DNA from: Pochonia chlamydosporia 170
Lineage: Eukaryota > Ascomycota > Sordariomycetes > Hypocreales > Clavicipitaceae
Length of the DNA stretch: 64,000 nucleotides
Reading direction: 5' to 3'
Assembly: GCF_001653235.2 (NCBI RefSeq)
Contig: NC_035794.1
Location: 4,320,549 to 4,384,548, forward strand
The notes under the pieces were generated by a model. It saw nothing but the letters and a program-made list of their open reading frames with translations, searched no databases and had not been told where the DNA came from. This document shows positions 1 through 11,265 of the stretch, in pieces. Position numbers and translations under genes: made by a program. Every line of letters starts with the position of its first letter. The stretch's first letter is position 1.

Positions 1-1466
1 CATTCGACTCGCCCATAGGTCATAAATATCCCAAACCCTTCTATCTGTGGCGCGGTGCCGCTACCCCCATTTTCCCAGAAGATCTCCTCTAGTGTTGCAT
101 TCATTTCTCGCTTGCTTGACCCAGCGTTGAGGAAAAGAACCAACTCATCGCCACCGGACAACCCACCAGTGAAGTGTTGAATTTCACCCTGGCCAAATTG
201 GTCTGTGTTGTTCACATAGTACCGCCAACGTCGGGTCACTGACGAACCCATGGAATCTTGCGAAACAGCTAAAACGGCAGTATTTTGAAGAATCGAAAGT
301 GTCTCAGAGCTAACCCTTGACAAAACATTTGTCATGATCATAGGTGACTTCATGGCCGCCCATATCGAAAAATGAGCCTTGTACTCTTCATCCGACATTG
401 CTCCATTCCCGACCTCTAGAAAGGCGGTCTTGTCAGCTCAGTTCTCGATCATCTGCTAAACACGGCTCGCGTACGTAAAAGGTCCATGTCGTTCCATGCA
501 CCGGGGAACGCCTTTGATGGGTAGTAGACTACCTTGTTGACAACATTCATCCATAGAACGAAAAAAACCAGGGACTTTGCAATCCAAACCTTCTGTCAAC
601 GGGATGTAACCCATACTATCTCTCTGCATTAGCGGAGCGTTCCCTTTTGCTAGACCAAATGACCTAGCGGTCATTTTCTTCGATACCTTCCTTCTCCACG
701 CAGGGACACTGCGGGCCGTCTCGGTTAAAAGTATCTACTAAATCTCTTGTCACACGCCATGAATTGGCAATATTTGGGACAAATAGCCATGGACCATCGA
801 CGCCCCAGTTACACATGCTGTATAGTATTGGTCTGTTGGTCTTATTTAAAGCCTTGCTCATCGCGTAGTATCGGTCAAACGAGAGCTTCTGGGAGCCCTC
901 TTGGCTGTCGTTGAAGCAGTTATCATACTTGACATAGTCGACCTTTTTCATCGGAAATTTAGTGACCCTCGGAAGCGGCCGTCCATTGACGCACTGTTCG
1001 CATTCAAACTTACCCCCATTCCGCCCAAACTGCAGCGTCCTTTTCCTCGAACCCTAGCCAGCCAGCATACCGCGCGCAGGTTGGTGTACCAGCGCTCGAA
1101 TAAATACCAACTTTCATGCCGAGCTTATGAATCTCATCTGCAAGACCCTTGATGCCGTCCGGAAATTTGGTCATGTTGGGTTGCAAGTATCCCGTCGAGC
1201 TCCGCCCGTCTGACCAGCAGTCGTCCAGAATGTACTCATAGCCGACGTCCCGGAAGTCATATTGAACCACTTTCTATAATGACGCTGGAGTTGAGATCGC
1301 AACCGAATGAACTTCATGTATTCTTCATGAGTTAGCCATCGTCATATCCTACTTACATTTACGGAATGAGCAAACTCACCCAGCCCATCTGAGGTGTAAG
1401 GGCAAGTCCGTTATCTAATGCTAACACACACAACTCAAATAATGCAACAACTGCCGCAGCCAACAT
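1..1466 (-). pseudogene. GH27 alpha-galactosidase, decayed; 3' end outside the window
   Basis: Family role: secreted hydrolysis of terminal alpha-galactosides. The ATG at 1466-1464 begins a hydrophobic signal peptide, followed by the LTPQMGW motif and a GTGAGT donor. Later pieces show LDDCWSDGR, SSAGTPTCARYAG, the nucleophile motif KYDNC (about 920), NSWRVT, WNDMDLL (about 490, normally the acid/base region) and VGNGAMSDEEYKAHFS (about 400). A good intron interrupts the gene at roughly 422-480. The reading frame is broken. The Trp expected in the NTWNSFGC-type motif near 1320 is TGA. The reading frame is also lost between that exon and the piece starting VQYDF, at the intron near 950-1010 (donor and acceptor phases do not match), and by an apparent single-base insertion near 550. 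It lies divergent to the sugar transporter at 2167, which suggests a former galactoside-use pair. Family assignment is very secure. Pseudogene status is likely but depends on base accuracy. Confidence 0.85.
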
Positions 1467-2166
1467 GGTACTGCTAAAATGTACGGTTCTAAACATTTTC
1501 TTTCTTGTTGAGAAAAAACAAATTGTGCCTCGATTCAAGTACGGTGAGGATGCAATGCGGGACGTGGGGTGGCAAATAACCCTTAAAAGTTATAACAGTG
1601 TAAGCGCCACGGAACCAAGACATAGTTTGCAAAGCATTAGATGCAGCAAACTCCTCGCACGGTAACTACCAATCCATCAACTCGCGACTAGCTGCGGATT
1701 GTCGAAATATCCTAGCCAGCTTGGTCTCCTGTCAACTGCAGTCTCTCTGGGGGTTGTGCATTTTCTATCACACATATTGACCCCCCCTGTTTCTTTTATC
1801 CAGAAACGGAAACTCACTACGACTGTCGCCAATTTGATGCCCAGACGACGAAAAAGTTCACAGTAACTGCCCAAAGATCAGTGTCCACTACAGTATTGCC
1901 TAACCAAGGGTACCTCAGAAACGCAGCCGAATAAATCGCGAAATCCGGGCAAGTGTTATTGTTTCACCAAAAAACTATTTTAGGGCAGTCATTCCCAGGG
2001 ACTCACCTCCGTGATGGTTTTCGTTCATGAGCCGCCTAGCCGGAAAGAATGCAGTTAATCTCGCACATGCTCAGCAGCACAAGGTTGTCTCATCCTGAAT
2101 AACTAACCCTTATTGATAAGATTATATCTTTACGGGCTCCTGCGGCATTGGTATCGTTATAACACA
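1467..2166. promoter_or_regulatory. Shared intergenic region between divergent GH27 and sugar transporter genes
   Basis: About 700 bp separate the two divergent start codons, so this stretch must hold both promoters. I see no convincing coding region. Short ORFs on either strand have no recognisable motif. No specific operator could be identified by eye. Confidence 0.4.
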
Positions 2167-4035
2167 ATGTACTCAATTGGCAACATATACGCAATTGCTG
2201 CGGTAGCAATCGTTGGCGGTGGTTTGTTTGGTTTCGACATCTCGTCCATGTCGGCCATGTAAGTCCATCTCTGATGCTTGTTAGTTATTGTGGTATGTTG
2301 AAAGTCGGACTAAGGAAGGCGCATTTACAGCATCTCGACACAACAATACCTTTGTTACTTCAACCAGAAGCCTGAAACATATGAGCCAACCAAAGATGTA
2401 CAGGAATGTGCTGGACCGTCGTCTTCTGTTCAAGGAGGCATCACAGCCTCCATGGCTGGAGGGTCCTTCTTGGGCGCCATAGTATCTGCGATTTTGTCAG
2501 ATAGGTGTGGTCGAAAAAGTTCAATTCAGATTGGTTCTGTAATCTGGTACGGCATCCGTCCTTAAACTCGATGAGATTCGAACAAGCACTAAGTCATTTC
2601 TAGGTGTATTGGTTCAGTTCTGGTCTGCGCCTCCCAAAACATTGGCATGCTCATTCTCGGCCGTTTTATTAACGGCATTTCTGTTGGAATATGTTCAGCG
2701 CAAGTACCTGTCTATATTACCGAAATTGCACCACCGACAAAACGAGGTCTTCTTGTTGGTGCTCAACAGTGGGCTATAACTTGGGGGATATTAATCATGT
2801 ACTACGTTTCGTATGGCTGCTCATTTATTGGCGCTACATCTCATCCGCCCTCACCAACTGCATTCAGAGTCCCCTGGGGCTTACAAATGATCCCTGCCAT
2901 ATTTCTATTCTTTGCACTCTTCCTTCTTCCCGAGTCGCCTCGCTGGCTTGCGAAGAAAGATCGTTGGGAAGAAGCCGAGGCCACAATAGCCCTTGTCCAC
3001 GCCAAATGTAACCGCCAACATCCGTTTGTTGTCGCTGAGATACAAGAGATCAAAGATTTTTGTCAGTTTGAGAGAGAGAATGCCAATATCTCCTGGCTTG
3101 AGCTCTTCAAACCAAACATGATTTGGCGAACTCACATCGCAGTATTCACTCAATTCTGGTCTCAACTTACGGGCATGAATGTCATCATGTACTATGTCAC
3201 CTACGTCTTTGCTATGGTATTCAATGACTTCCCACAGGCTCCCTATAGTAAGTCGAACTGACAAATCCTTCAGGCCGGATTTTCTGGAAACAGTGGTTTG
3301 GTTGCGTCGTCAATCAACTACGTCATTAATGTCTTCATGACAATTCCTGCTCTCCTATTAATTGACAGAATTGGACGTCGGCCAGCATTAATAGGCGGAG
3401 CCATATCTTTAATGATCTGGTGGTTTGCAACAGCTGGCATCCTTGCTACATATGGCCATCCGGCACCACCAGGAGGGCTAAACCACGTATCAGCTCAGTC
3501 CTGGGTAATTGCTGGACCGGCATCAAAGGCTGTCATCGCTGCTTCATACCTTATAGTTGCATCTTTTGCACCAACTTGGGGCCCAGTCTCTTGGACATAT
3601 CCCCCAGAGCTATTTCCGCTGCGACTTAGAGCAAAGGGAGTATCCCTCTCAACTGCTGCTTGTTGGGCAATGAACTTTGCACTTGGATATTTTACACCGC
3701 CTGCGTTCACTAACATTGCCTGGAAAACATATCTCGGTAAGTCAAGTTGGGGTTTGCTATCTTGGGTCGGACAAACTTGGTCTACCGCTGTGCCTAACAA
3801 AATTTAACTAGTTTTCGGGGTTTTCTGCACTGCCATGGCTATTCACGCATTCGTTTGTTTTCCGGAAACTGCTGGCAAGCCCCTGGAGGAGATTGAGGAG
3901 ATATTCTCTTTTAATACCCGTGCTTGGAAGACTCGTGCAGAATTTGCCTCTGGCCGGCGAATGGAGAAAGGTGGACTTAATGGTGAGAAGCATACCCAGG
4001 TCGGTACTGTGGAGAAGCGTGAAGGCGCCAGCTAG
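2167..4035 (+). CDS. MFS sugar transporter (sugar porter family)
   Basis: A plasma-membrane hexose or other sugar importer of the major facilitator superfamily, about 520 residues with 12 predicted membrane segments. Five exons fit well: 2167-2258, 2331-2546, 2604-3216, 3274-3736 and 3812-4035, all with GT..AG introns of 57-75 bp and conserved phase. Visible family motifs are GGGLFGFD in the first helix, DRCGRK between TM2 and TM3, GRFINGISVG, PESPRWL after TM6, QLTGMN in TM7, DRIGRRP between TM8 and TM9, and PETAGKPLEEIEEIF at the C-terminus. The ATG at 2167 gives the normal short N-terminus. No frameshift or stop was seen, unlike the divergent alpha-galactosidase. Substrate cannot be told from sequence. 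Its neighbour suggests galactose-containing sugars, which is inference. Confidence 0.9.
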
Positions 4036-4665
4036 GCAGATGACTAAAACCTTGACCTGCATACTGTAGGGCTTTATTAACCTGGGTTGACTGCTTTTAT
4101 TACCATGTATATGCATGATGCGTGGTTGTTTTTGTCCCATCGTCAGCGGCATTCATTTCTGCAGACATAGCTAGAAAATTTAAACTAGTAAGCTCTGGTA
4201 GCTTGCTCTCCGGCGGATGGCACATGTTCAATGAACTAAATGTCAATGTTGGTGCTTTTCAGCCGTACGTTAAACGGACCGACGCTGAGATGTTAATTCA
4301 TGTTGTTAACGCCAATTTTTGGTGGGACTAGGACAGACGGCTAACTGCACGAAATCGGCCCAAGCCTGAAATTTTGCTATTTTACAGTTCAGACCAAATG
4401 AACAAATACAAACAGACAAAAATTGCTTTCTCCCAATAGTAAAACGGAGCGTCCCGTGGGAACTCAAATTGGTTGACAAGGCTGAAGGTGCAGCTTGTAT
4501 GCCCTCTTGGTTGTCGTGTTGTCCGAAGTCCGGAGGCTTTTGGTTAGCTAAATTAGCCTACGGTCCCAAGACTCTAGGAACCGTCACTAACTTCATGTTC
4601 CTATGGAGCAAAAAGAAGCAAACTTTGCCTTGGATATTTATCAGTGTCAACAGGACAGTAATAAC
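4036..4665. other. Intergenic, no gene seen
   Basis: About 630 bp following the transporter stop. It presumably holds its 3' UTR and polyadenylation region. Only short ORFs without motifs are present. Confidence 0.4.
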
Positions 4666-5500
4666 ATGGAGGGTACTGAGCGTGTCTGCGGCACCATGCA
4701 TCACGGAGACGTCGATCAAGGAAACGCGACAAAGAGCGGAACCGAAACCTTAGCATGCGTTGCTTGTCGCTCTCGGAAACTGAGATGCGACAGGACCGCT
4801 GTGCTCCCGATGTCGTAATAGCGACACAGACTGTGTTTACCCTGAATCTAGGCGTAAGCCAGCTGTCAAGAGGGAGAGCACACACCGTCTGGAAGAGCGA
4901 CTCGGTAAGTGCCCTGTGCTGCCTCACATTCGACAAGAGAGTGTATCTTACATAGATGAAAAGCTCAAGTCAAACGCCGTCTGCAAGCCACAAATAGAGC
5001 AACTACCGAATGCAACCTGAGTGCCAGCAGGCCGCGGCAGCAGGCGAATCTCGCAGTACACAGTGGTCATGTTGAAAACCACAAGCCTAGTATGAGCGTT
5101 AATCCTTGAGGCGTTCAGGATGATGCAGCGGCCTTGAGCCTGCAAGACGACAAACCACCATCCAATAGTCAACACATTGGCCTTGGTTTCAATGAAACAC
5201 TCCCACCACAGGAAGTCAGGAACGAGCTGTATGTCTCATTCTTGTGGCACCTAGTCCGGGATCAAAGTCGATCTAACCCGGTACAGAAACGAGAAATTCT
5301 TCGCAAATCAGTATCACGCCATACCAATGATTCATTCAGGGCGATTCTATCACTCATTATATGCCGGACCTTTTCGGAGTCCACCAATAAGCTTACAAAA
5401 CGCTATTTGGGCCATGCCTGCCAATGGTGACGCTAAATACGACCAGTATGCAGAGATATTATACAAACGCGCCTGCAACTATGTCGAAGCAATGATATGA
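4666..5500 (+). pseudogene. Zn2Cys6 fungal transcription factor, decayed
   Basis: The N-terminal DNA-binding motif is recognisable: LACVACRSRKLRCDR, then after a small indel CSRCRNSDTDCVYPESRRK in another frame. That indel breaks the binuclear zinc cluster between its third and fourth cysteines. A plausible GTAAGT donor follows at about 4904. Downstream, at about 5280-5490, one frame reads NEKFFANQYHAIPMIH, then FYHSLYAGP and SPPISLQNAIWAMPA. This is the typical start of the fungal_trans middle homology region of Zn2Cys6 regulators. Several stops separate these pieces. No coherent continuation was found beyond about 5500, although scattered open stretches reach 6180. The start could be the ATG at 4603 or the in-frame ATG at 4666. 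Target genes are unknown. Confidence 0.75.
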
Positions 5501-6757
5501 AGGTAGTGAACGTGGCTATTGATATTTTATTGGGGAAAACGTATGAGTGCCCTAGCTGGGGATTTAGTATTACGGAGTCTCAGCCTCAGCTCCGATTTAC
5601 GATAACAGGAACCAAATGGATCAAACCACTTAAGCTCTGTCTGACACGGCGAGTTCCCGCCAAAGAAGCCTTCAGTCTTTAGCAAGCCAATGGGAGGCAA
5701 CGAGTAAGACAATTCCAGTAGAAGTAATAACGTTACTCAACATAGTTTGGTCCTCTATTTACCACCGAGGAATCTCAAATACGTTTTTAAGGTTAGCCGC
5801 AAATAAGGTTTTCAATGGTGAGTTGATCAACGGAGGCAACGAGCCAAAAATAGTGCCCCCTTCGAGCAATGCATCGTTCAAACGTCTGGTGACTGCGTGA
5901 TTTAAAAGATGACTGAGCACAGGGCTGGTGAATTCGAGCACATAATAAACGACATCTACCGTTTGACATGAATCGCCAATACGCCTTCACTACCTGCAGT
6001 GCAAAGGGACTTGACACGATTTACAAGTCAATTCTCACGCATGGACACGGAATCGCACAAGATCTCCAAATCCCGTCGACGTCCAAGGCAATGCCGCGAA
6101 GAACCTGAAACCTTTGAAGGACCAAGTCACTCACATGTGATGCGCACGGTTGCCTTGAGAAGATATCCCGCATACAAAGGTCAATGTTGATTCATTGTTG
6201 TCCGGTTCAGGTACTGGTCCAGGCAATCGTTCTACGGTTCTCAGACAACATTGAAATAAGCTCTGGGAAAACTGTGTCTGATGTGCATTCAATTTAATGC
6301 CTTACTCAACTTGTGCCTCGTCTTGATCAGCTTCACCTTGGAATTGAATACATGTACTCTCTGGCCACGCCAATTGATTCCGGGTACGGGCGGAGTATGT
6401 AGGGTCAAATATAATAACCACGAACAATAGGATGATCTAAATGTTATGGCAACTACACACGCACGCACGCGCGGTGTGCATAGACATAGACATGGAGGGA
6501 CATGTCTCAAATAGGGGCGCACAGAATACTGTAAGCAACCAGACAACATCTACGTTGAGGGAAATCTAAACTAGACCGCAGGCCTCAGAATCTACTCAAG
6601 TAGTATCAAATATAAACAAGTCATCACGCCCTCTTCCCTCTAGCACTGCACTTCCTGTGACCCTCACCCTCAGCCTCATCCTGATCCGCACTTTTGACTC
6701 TGGTAACTTGAGCTATCGTCTTTTGTCCTTCCCGACTCTGGTATCTTAGCCCTCAGG
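5501..6757. other. Intergenic; possible relic of the preceding regulator, otherwise no gene
   Basis: About 1.25 kb with only short open frames in all six frames and no motif I recognise. Near 6450-6480 there is a short CA/CG dinucleotide-rich stretch. The last ~100 bp form the promoter and leader of the repeat protein at 6758. Confidence 0.35.
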
Positions 6758-8089
6758 ATGAAACTCCCTCTTATTTCTGCCGTTGCCATGGCGGTTCTCA
6801 TGGTTTCGCCGGCGATGGTGATGGCAACTCGGTGGAATAAGACTCCGGGGGTCGCGCCTGCGATGCCGCAAAGGACGGTGACTGGCTTTTCATTTATGCC
6901 CCCCTGGGTACCGCGGTCCAACACACGGACACCTCGACTGACCCCTACGCCTCGTCCGACTGGCAAACGTTTTACATTTCTGCCCCCCTGGGTACCAGAA
7001 CAACCGCGGTCCAACACACGGACACCTCGACCGACCCCTACGCCTCGCTCGACTGGCAACCGTTTTACATTTCTGCCCCCCTGGGTAGGACCAGCACCGT
7101 GGCCTACAGGGATACGACCGAGTCCTCCGCGTCCTGAGGGTCGGCCGCGCGAACTCCTGCGCCCACGTCCTCCCGTGTCGCTGCGTCCGCTGCGCCCACG
7201 TCCTCCCGTGTTACTGCCTCCGCTGCGCCCACGTCCTCCCGTGTCGCTGCGTCCGTTGCTCCCACATCCTCCCGTGTCAGTGCCTCCGCGGCCCACAGGA
7301 ACACCTGGACCGATTGAATCTTATACGAGGGGAGTTAATCGGAAGAGAATTCGTAGCACTCCGTCTCCCCTACGTCCTCTGGGTCGGTCGCGCGGGCGCT
7401 CTCTAACTTCGCTGCGTCGGCTACGCCTACGTCCCTCCGTCTCGCTGCGTCGGCTGCGCTTACGCCCTCTCGTGTCGCTGCCTCTACTGCGCCCACGGGC
7501 TCCCGTGTCAGTGCCTCCGCGGCCCACAGGAACACCTGGACCGATTGAATCTTATACGAGGGGAGTTAATCGGAAGAGAATTCGTAGCACTCCGTCTCCC
7601 CTACGTCCTCTGGGTCGGTCGCGCGGGCGCTCTCTAACTTCGCTGCGTCGGCTACGCCTACGTCCCTCCGTCTCGCTGCGTCGGCTGCGCTTACGCCCTC
7701 TCGTGTCGCTGCCTCTACTGCGCCCACGGGCTCCCGTGTCAGTGCCTCCGCGGCCCACGCTCTTCCGTGACGCCGCCTCCACAGCGCCACGGGCTCCCGT
7801 GTCAGTGCCTCCACGACGCCACGTCCTCCTGTGTCGGTGCCTTTTCCGCGCCACGCCCTCCCGTGACGCTGCCTCCGCGGCGCCCACGTCCTCCCGTGAC
7901 GATGCTCCGTTGCGCCCACGGGCTCCCGTGTCAGTGCCTCCGCGACGCCCGCGTCCTCCCGTGTCGGTGCCTTTTCCGCGCCCACGCCCTCCCGTGACGC
8001 TGCTCGGCGCCCACGCCTCCCGTGACGCTGCCTCCGGGCGCCCACGTCCTCCCGTGACGCTGCTCCGGGGCGCCCACGTCCTCTCGTGA
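6758..8089 (+). CDS. Secreted Pro/Arg-rich repeat protein, function unknown
   Basis: The ATG at 6758 opens a typical signal peptide of about 23 residues ending after an Ala-rich/hydrophobic core (MVMA), followed by a short unique segment. Then come repeats of the type FTFLPPWVP and SNTRTPRPTPTPR (about residues 45-115), and a long tract built on PRPPVS(L/V)PP-like units. A 231-bp (77-codon) segment is duplicated in tandem from 7274. The protein is extremely rich in Pro, Arg, Ser and Thr. After about 7770 the repeat units lose register. The frame ends at 8089, and the same Pro-rich composition continues in another frame to 8589. It resembles a cell-wall or secreted repeat protein. I recognise no domain. 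Part of the ORF could be an accident of GC-rich minisatellite sequence. The signal peptide is the best argument that the 5' part is a gene. Confidence 0.5.
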   Translation: MKLPLISAVAMAVLMVSPAMVMATRWNKTPGVAPAMPQRTVTGFSFMPPWVPRSNTRTPRLTPTPRPTGKRFTFLPPWVPEQPRSNTRTPRPTPTPRSTGNRFTFLPPWVGPAPWPTGIRPSPPRPEGRPRELLRPRPPVSLRPLRPRPPVLLPPLRPRPPVSLRPLLPHPPVSVPPRPTGTPGPIESYTRGVNRKRIRSTPSPLRPLGRSRGRSLTSLRRLRLRPSVSLRRLRLRPLVSLPLLRPRAPVSVPPRPTGTPGPIESYTRGVNRKRIRSTPSPLRPLGRSRGRSLTSLRRLRLRPSVSLRRLRLRPLVSLPLLRPRAPVSVPPRPTLFRDAASTAPRAPVSVPPRRHVLLCRCLFRATPSRDAASAAPTSSRDDAPLRPRAPVSVPPRRPRPPVSVPFPRPRPPVTLLGAHASRDAASGRPRPPVTLLRGAHVLS

Positions 8090-8170
8090 CGCCGCCTCCG
8101 CAGCGCCCACGTCCTCCCGTGTTGGTGCCTCCACGGCGCCCACGCCCTCCTGTGTCGCTGCCTCCGCCGC
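7140..8170 (+). repeat. Degenerate ~30-bp minisatellite (Pro/Arg-coding)
   Basis: Repeated units of the form CGCCCACGTCCTCCCGTG followed by a variable TCGCTGCCTCCG block recur from about 7140 to 8170. Units differ by small indels, several of which (for example around 7845-8050) are not multiples of three and change the reading frame. Both the repeat length and the frame are probably unstable in the population. Confidence 0.75.
7274..7735 (+). repeat. Two tandem 231-bp direct repeats
   Basis: The same 231-bp unit begins at 7274 and 7505, and a third partial start lies at 7736. Units are essentially identical by eye and the length is divisible by three, so the duplication keeps the frame. Near-identity indicates a recent duplication or ongoing homogenisation. 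Confidence 0.9.
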
Positions 8171-8589
8171 TACGGCCTCAGCCGCGTGCGCTTACTCCGC
8201 CTCAGCCAGGTCGCAACATACCGACGCCACGTCCGATTGTCCGCCGTACCGGCCGTAATAAACGTTGGGGCAAATATGGCCGTTTGGGCGGTACTGGCGG
8301 CCCGTACGGCCACGGGCGTTTGCCTCCGCCGAATAACCTTCTACCACCACTCGTTTCTCCTCCGCCTGGTCCGTTTCCGTCACTCCCACGCCCTCCCGTA
8401 TCGAGTGTACCAGGCCCTCTGCCTCAGCCGCGCCCTCAGACGCTTCCCCGTACTCCACCTTCGCCAGGTCCCAATCACATACCGCGTCCTCCTACCCCTC
8501 GTGAAGACCCCCCTACTCAAGCTGAGGTATTTAATGACTATGCACTATGCCGCGGTTGTTCTGCTGTGCTGCACATACTAATTATCTGA
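8086..8589 (+). other. Out-of-frame continuation of the Pro-rich repeat protein
   Basis: This frame has no ATG start. It carries the same PRPPVS-type units at its beginning. It then has a distinct tail with a Gly/Arg-rich segment (GRLGGTGGPYGHGR) and more Pro-rich sequence, ending in a short cysteine-containing, hydrophobic C-terminus. It most likely encodes the true C-terminal part of the protein starting at 6758, now separated by a slippage frameshift in the minisatellite, or joined by an intron I could not place. Confidence 0.35.
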
Positions 8590-9594
8590 AATAATAACAG
8601 TGCATTCCATCGAGGTATAGCTTTGGGACTTGTCATAAGCGAGTTAAGGGCAAAGACAAGAGTCGCCCATGTAAGGACACATCGCCAGTACGTTAGGTCT
8701 TCTATATACCAAGTCTATCTAACATAAACATTAAAGCTAATTCGCTGATCAAAATGTTAGTGTTCTTCGAAACACGGCGCGAACCGCAAATGTAAGTGGG
8801 AGGGTAGGAGGTGGGCTGAATGCGCGGATCAGACATAATCCGTCCATGTCGAGCCACATAAGCCGTCTTCGCACTTCCCGCACTTTAAGTCGATACGTTC
8901 CAGTTTACCAACAGCTTTCCCGTGCATCTCCATACCTGGAATAGGAATGGGGGAGTAGAAAAGGGCTGGGCTGCGTCGCGTCCTTTGGGCGAAGAGGGGA
9001 CATTTAACGTTAGTATTAGTCTGCATTGCCTTTGCTAATGTGGATTATTTCGATTCGGGCTAGTTAGGTACTATGAGATGCAATATTAGACGCATTTGAA
9101 GAGAGTAAGAGAACTAAAGGAGATTGTAGAAGCAATATTTAGTATTTACAGCGGATAGAAGAGACAAGGTTACTACCGCAGCTTAGCTAGATAGAGCAAG
9201 CGTGGTCTTGGTCCTACTTGGCAATAGTTTTCTCTGGTAAGGGTGTAACAAGCACGGTATAATAGAGGATAAAGCTAGGTAGCTGCTTTGGGCCAACAAA
9301 ATGGCTTAAGCTACCCAAATTTAAGTAGCGGGGCTAAGGGGGCTGTGTAAGTATTTTATTCTAAGATAAAGCTATACATATTACTGCATGTGTATAATAG
9401 AGGCAATTTTAAAGACACAAGTAAGACAATACATAGAGGTTATTACTAACTAAGGAACGAAACGAGAATGGGGCCCTTTGTAAGGTGCGCGAGTGCACAG
9501 ACCGCGCTTATTCTGCAATATGAATGATAACTAACACTACGCGTGAGAAAGTTGTATTGTTCAGTGTATTCTTATTCAGCGCCTGAAAGATGGC
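8590..9594. other. AT-richer intergenic region, no gene seen
   Basis: About 1 kb with many stops in all frames and short purine runs around 9090-9140 and 9240-9450. I see no promoter, RNA gene or transposon terminus that can be supported. Confidence 0.35.
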
Positions 9595-10510
9595 TTGCTT
9601 CTAGTACCGAACGACCCCTTCGACATACTGTTCGGAAAGGATATAACCCGAAATAGCCGTGACATCTGGGATGATGACCGCCAAGAATTCATTCAAACCA
9701 GGCACCCCGCGCCCGTCCACTCACGCAACGATTACTTGCGCTTGGTTCAAGGTGTATTAGTGTGGAAGCTAACGTCCATCTTCGTGGTCCCGATCTCCTG
9801 GTCGGGCATGATGCGAGAAACTTGCAATCCACCTTAAACCTGCGCACAATGTATCCACAGCCACTCCAACGTATTGTTTGGGCTCGCAATTCCCAACGCA
9901 CCGGCAAATATGTGCGCGGTATTTTTGATCTGGCCCCAGACCAGGCAGTTGTTCTGCTGGTTGATCTCAAGACCTCAGGACCAGAGACATTCGCCGAGCT
10001 GCACAGGCAGCTGCAACCACTACGAGATCATGACTACCTCACGTATTGGAATGGTACGACAAGAATCTCACGGCCTATTACGATCGTAGCTTCGGGAAAC
10101 TCTCCATTTTAATCCGTTATCGCTCTTAACGCAACACACCGGGATATCTTCTGGGACGCAAAGCTTGAGAATTTGGTTTCAGTTCAGGCTAATTTCCATA
10201 CAGATCCCATCACATATAAATACAATCGCTCGAACTCGTATTTTGAGTCCACGGAATTCCGAAACGCAATTTTGTAAAAGTACCAGAATATGTCGGCTGC
10301 GTTACCAAACACACCAGAAATGAAAATATCACATCGACTCAACTGGAGCAAGCAAAATCTCGTGGTCTTTTGGCCTGGTATTGGAATACGCCGTCGCAAC
10401 CACCGAACCTAAGAGAAATAGCGTGGAGGGTTTTAGTAGAAAAGGAAGTCGACATCTTAAATATGGATGATTTGGGGGTTGTACAGGCACGGGCGAAAGG
10501 GGTAACATAA
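9595..10510 (+). pseudogene. AIM6-like (PLC-like phosphodiesterase fold) gene, decayed
   Basis: A stretch at 9760-10100 reads EANVHLRGPDLLVGHD, then LRTMYPQPLQRI and VVLLVDLKTSGPETF. This resembles fungal 'altered inheritance of mitochondria protein 6' homologues, a GDPD/PLC-like TIM-barrel family in which E, D and H near the N-terminus are metal or catalytic ligands. A preceding piece (9640-9750) lies in another frame, so there is a frameshift just before the EANVH motif. After 10112 a stop interrupts it. Later pieces include NTPSQPPNLREIAWRVLVEKEVDILNMDD split from the rest by further frameshifts, matching the family's C-terminus near 10380-10490. It is non-functional as read. It lies just upstream of the metabolite cluster with no obvious link to it. 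Confidence 0.7.
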
Positions 10511-11265
10511 GACCGTGATGCTATCAACCCAGGTAGGTAGGTTGTCCCCAAATGACTAGAGAAACAAACAATTACGACGAGCTGTATCTCCCCATGCAGT
10601 CAGCGCCTCGCCACCCTCCACCATCGTATATGTGACAATAGTGGCAAGTCCGTCTATCGTTTGCTTAAATGCGCGTGGGTTTGGGCCTACGCAGGGTAAT
10701 CAGGCTGCCACAATCCTCACCGATTGCAGTACACTTCTCCATGCAGACACTAAAAAGAGGCACGCAGACAGTCAATTATTATTGCTCATGGAAACGCTTA
10801 ATAGCCTCAAGCTAAAAATGGGTGAGCGCTAGCACCTACCAACTCAAAGTGACGAATAGTACATATAACCTGACGCTGGGCTTTGGGGCCTGGAACATGG
10901 CGTACATCAAATAGGATAACATGCGATAGTAGCCTAGGTACTAGTCTTTAATTTTTCCGGATTAAGCAATTGATATGCCTTTTAAAAGTTTGCGAGATAT
11001 TCTTCATTGATGCCCTGATGCATTGACGCTCACGTAGTTATTTTTTAGATGGCATGGTAACAGCTGAGGCTTCTGCTGGCTGATGGATCTGCCGCCGAAA
11101 ATCTCCGATTCCGATTGCCCATGCAACACAACGAGACCCCAGATCAATTAAAGGGATATAAAACTCACACATGACTTTCTATTTACGAAGTAAAAAACTC
11201 CGCTCTAAAATAACTCGACCTTGTACCTGCAGCTATAACTGTACAATTGTTGCTGTGGAGGCATC
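10511..11265 (+). promoter_or_regulatory. Promoter region of the Diels-Alderase gene, with TATA box
   Basis: No gene is visible. A TATAAAA box lies at 11157-11163, about 105 bp before the ATG at 11266. A C/T-rich stretch typical of fungal leaders is not evident. Binding sites for the cluster regulator at 30146 could be here but none was identified with confidence. Confidence 0.5.

Noticed and set aside
6676..7887. Several long minus-strand ORFs opposite the Pro-rich gene
   Set aside because: They are mirror frames of GC-rich repeats, with no signal peptide or unique segment. Plus-strand coding is better supported.
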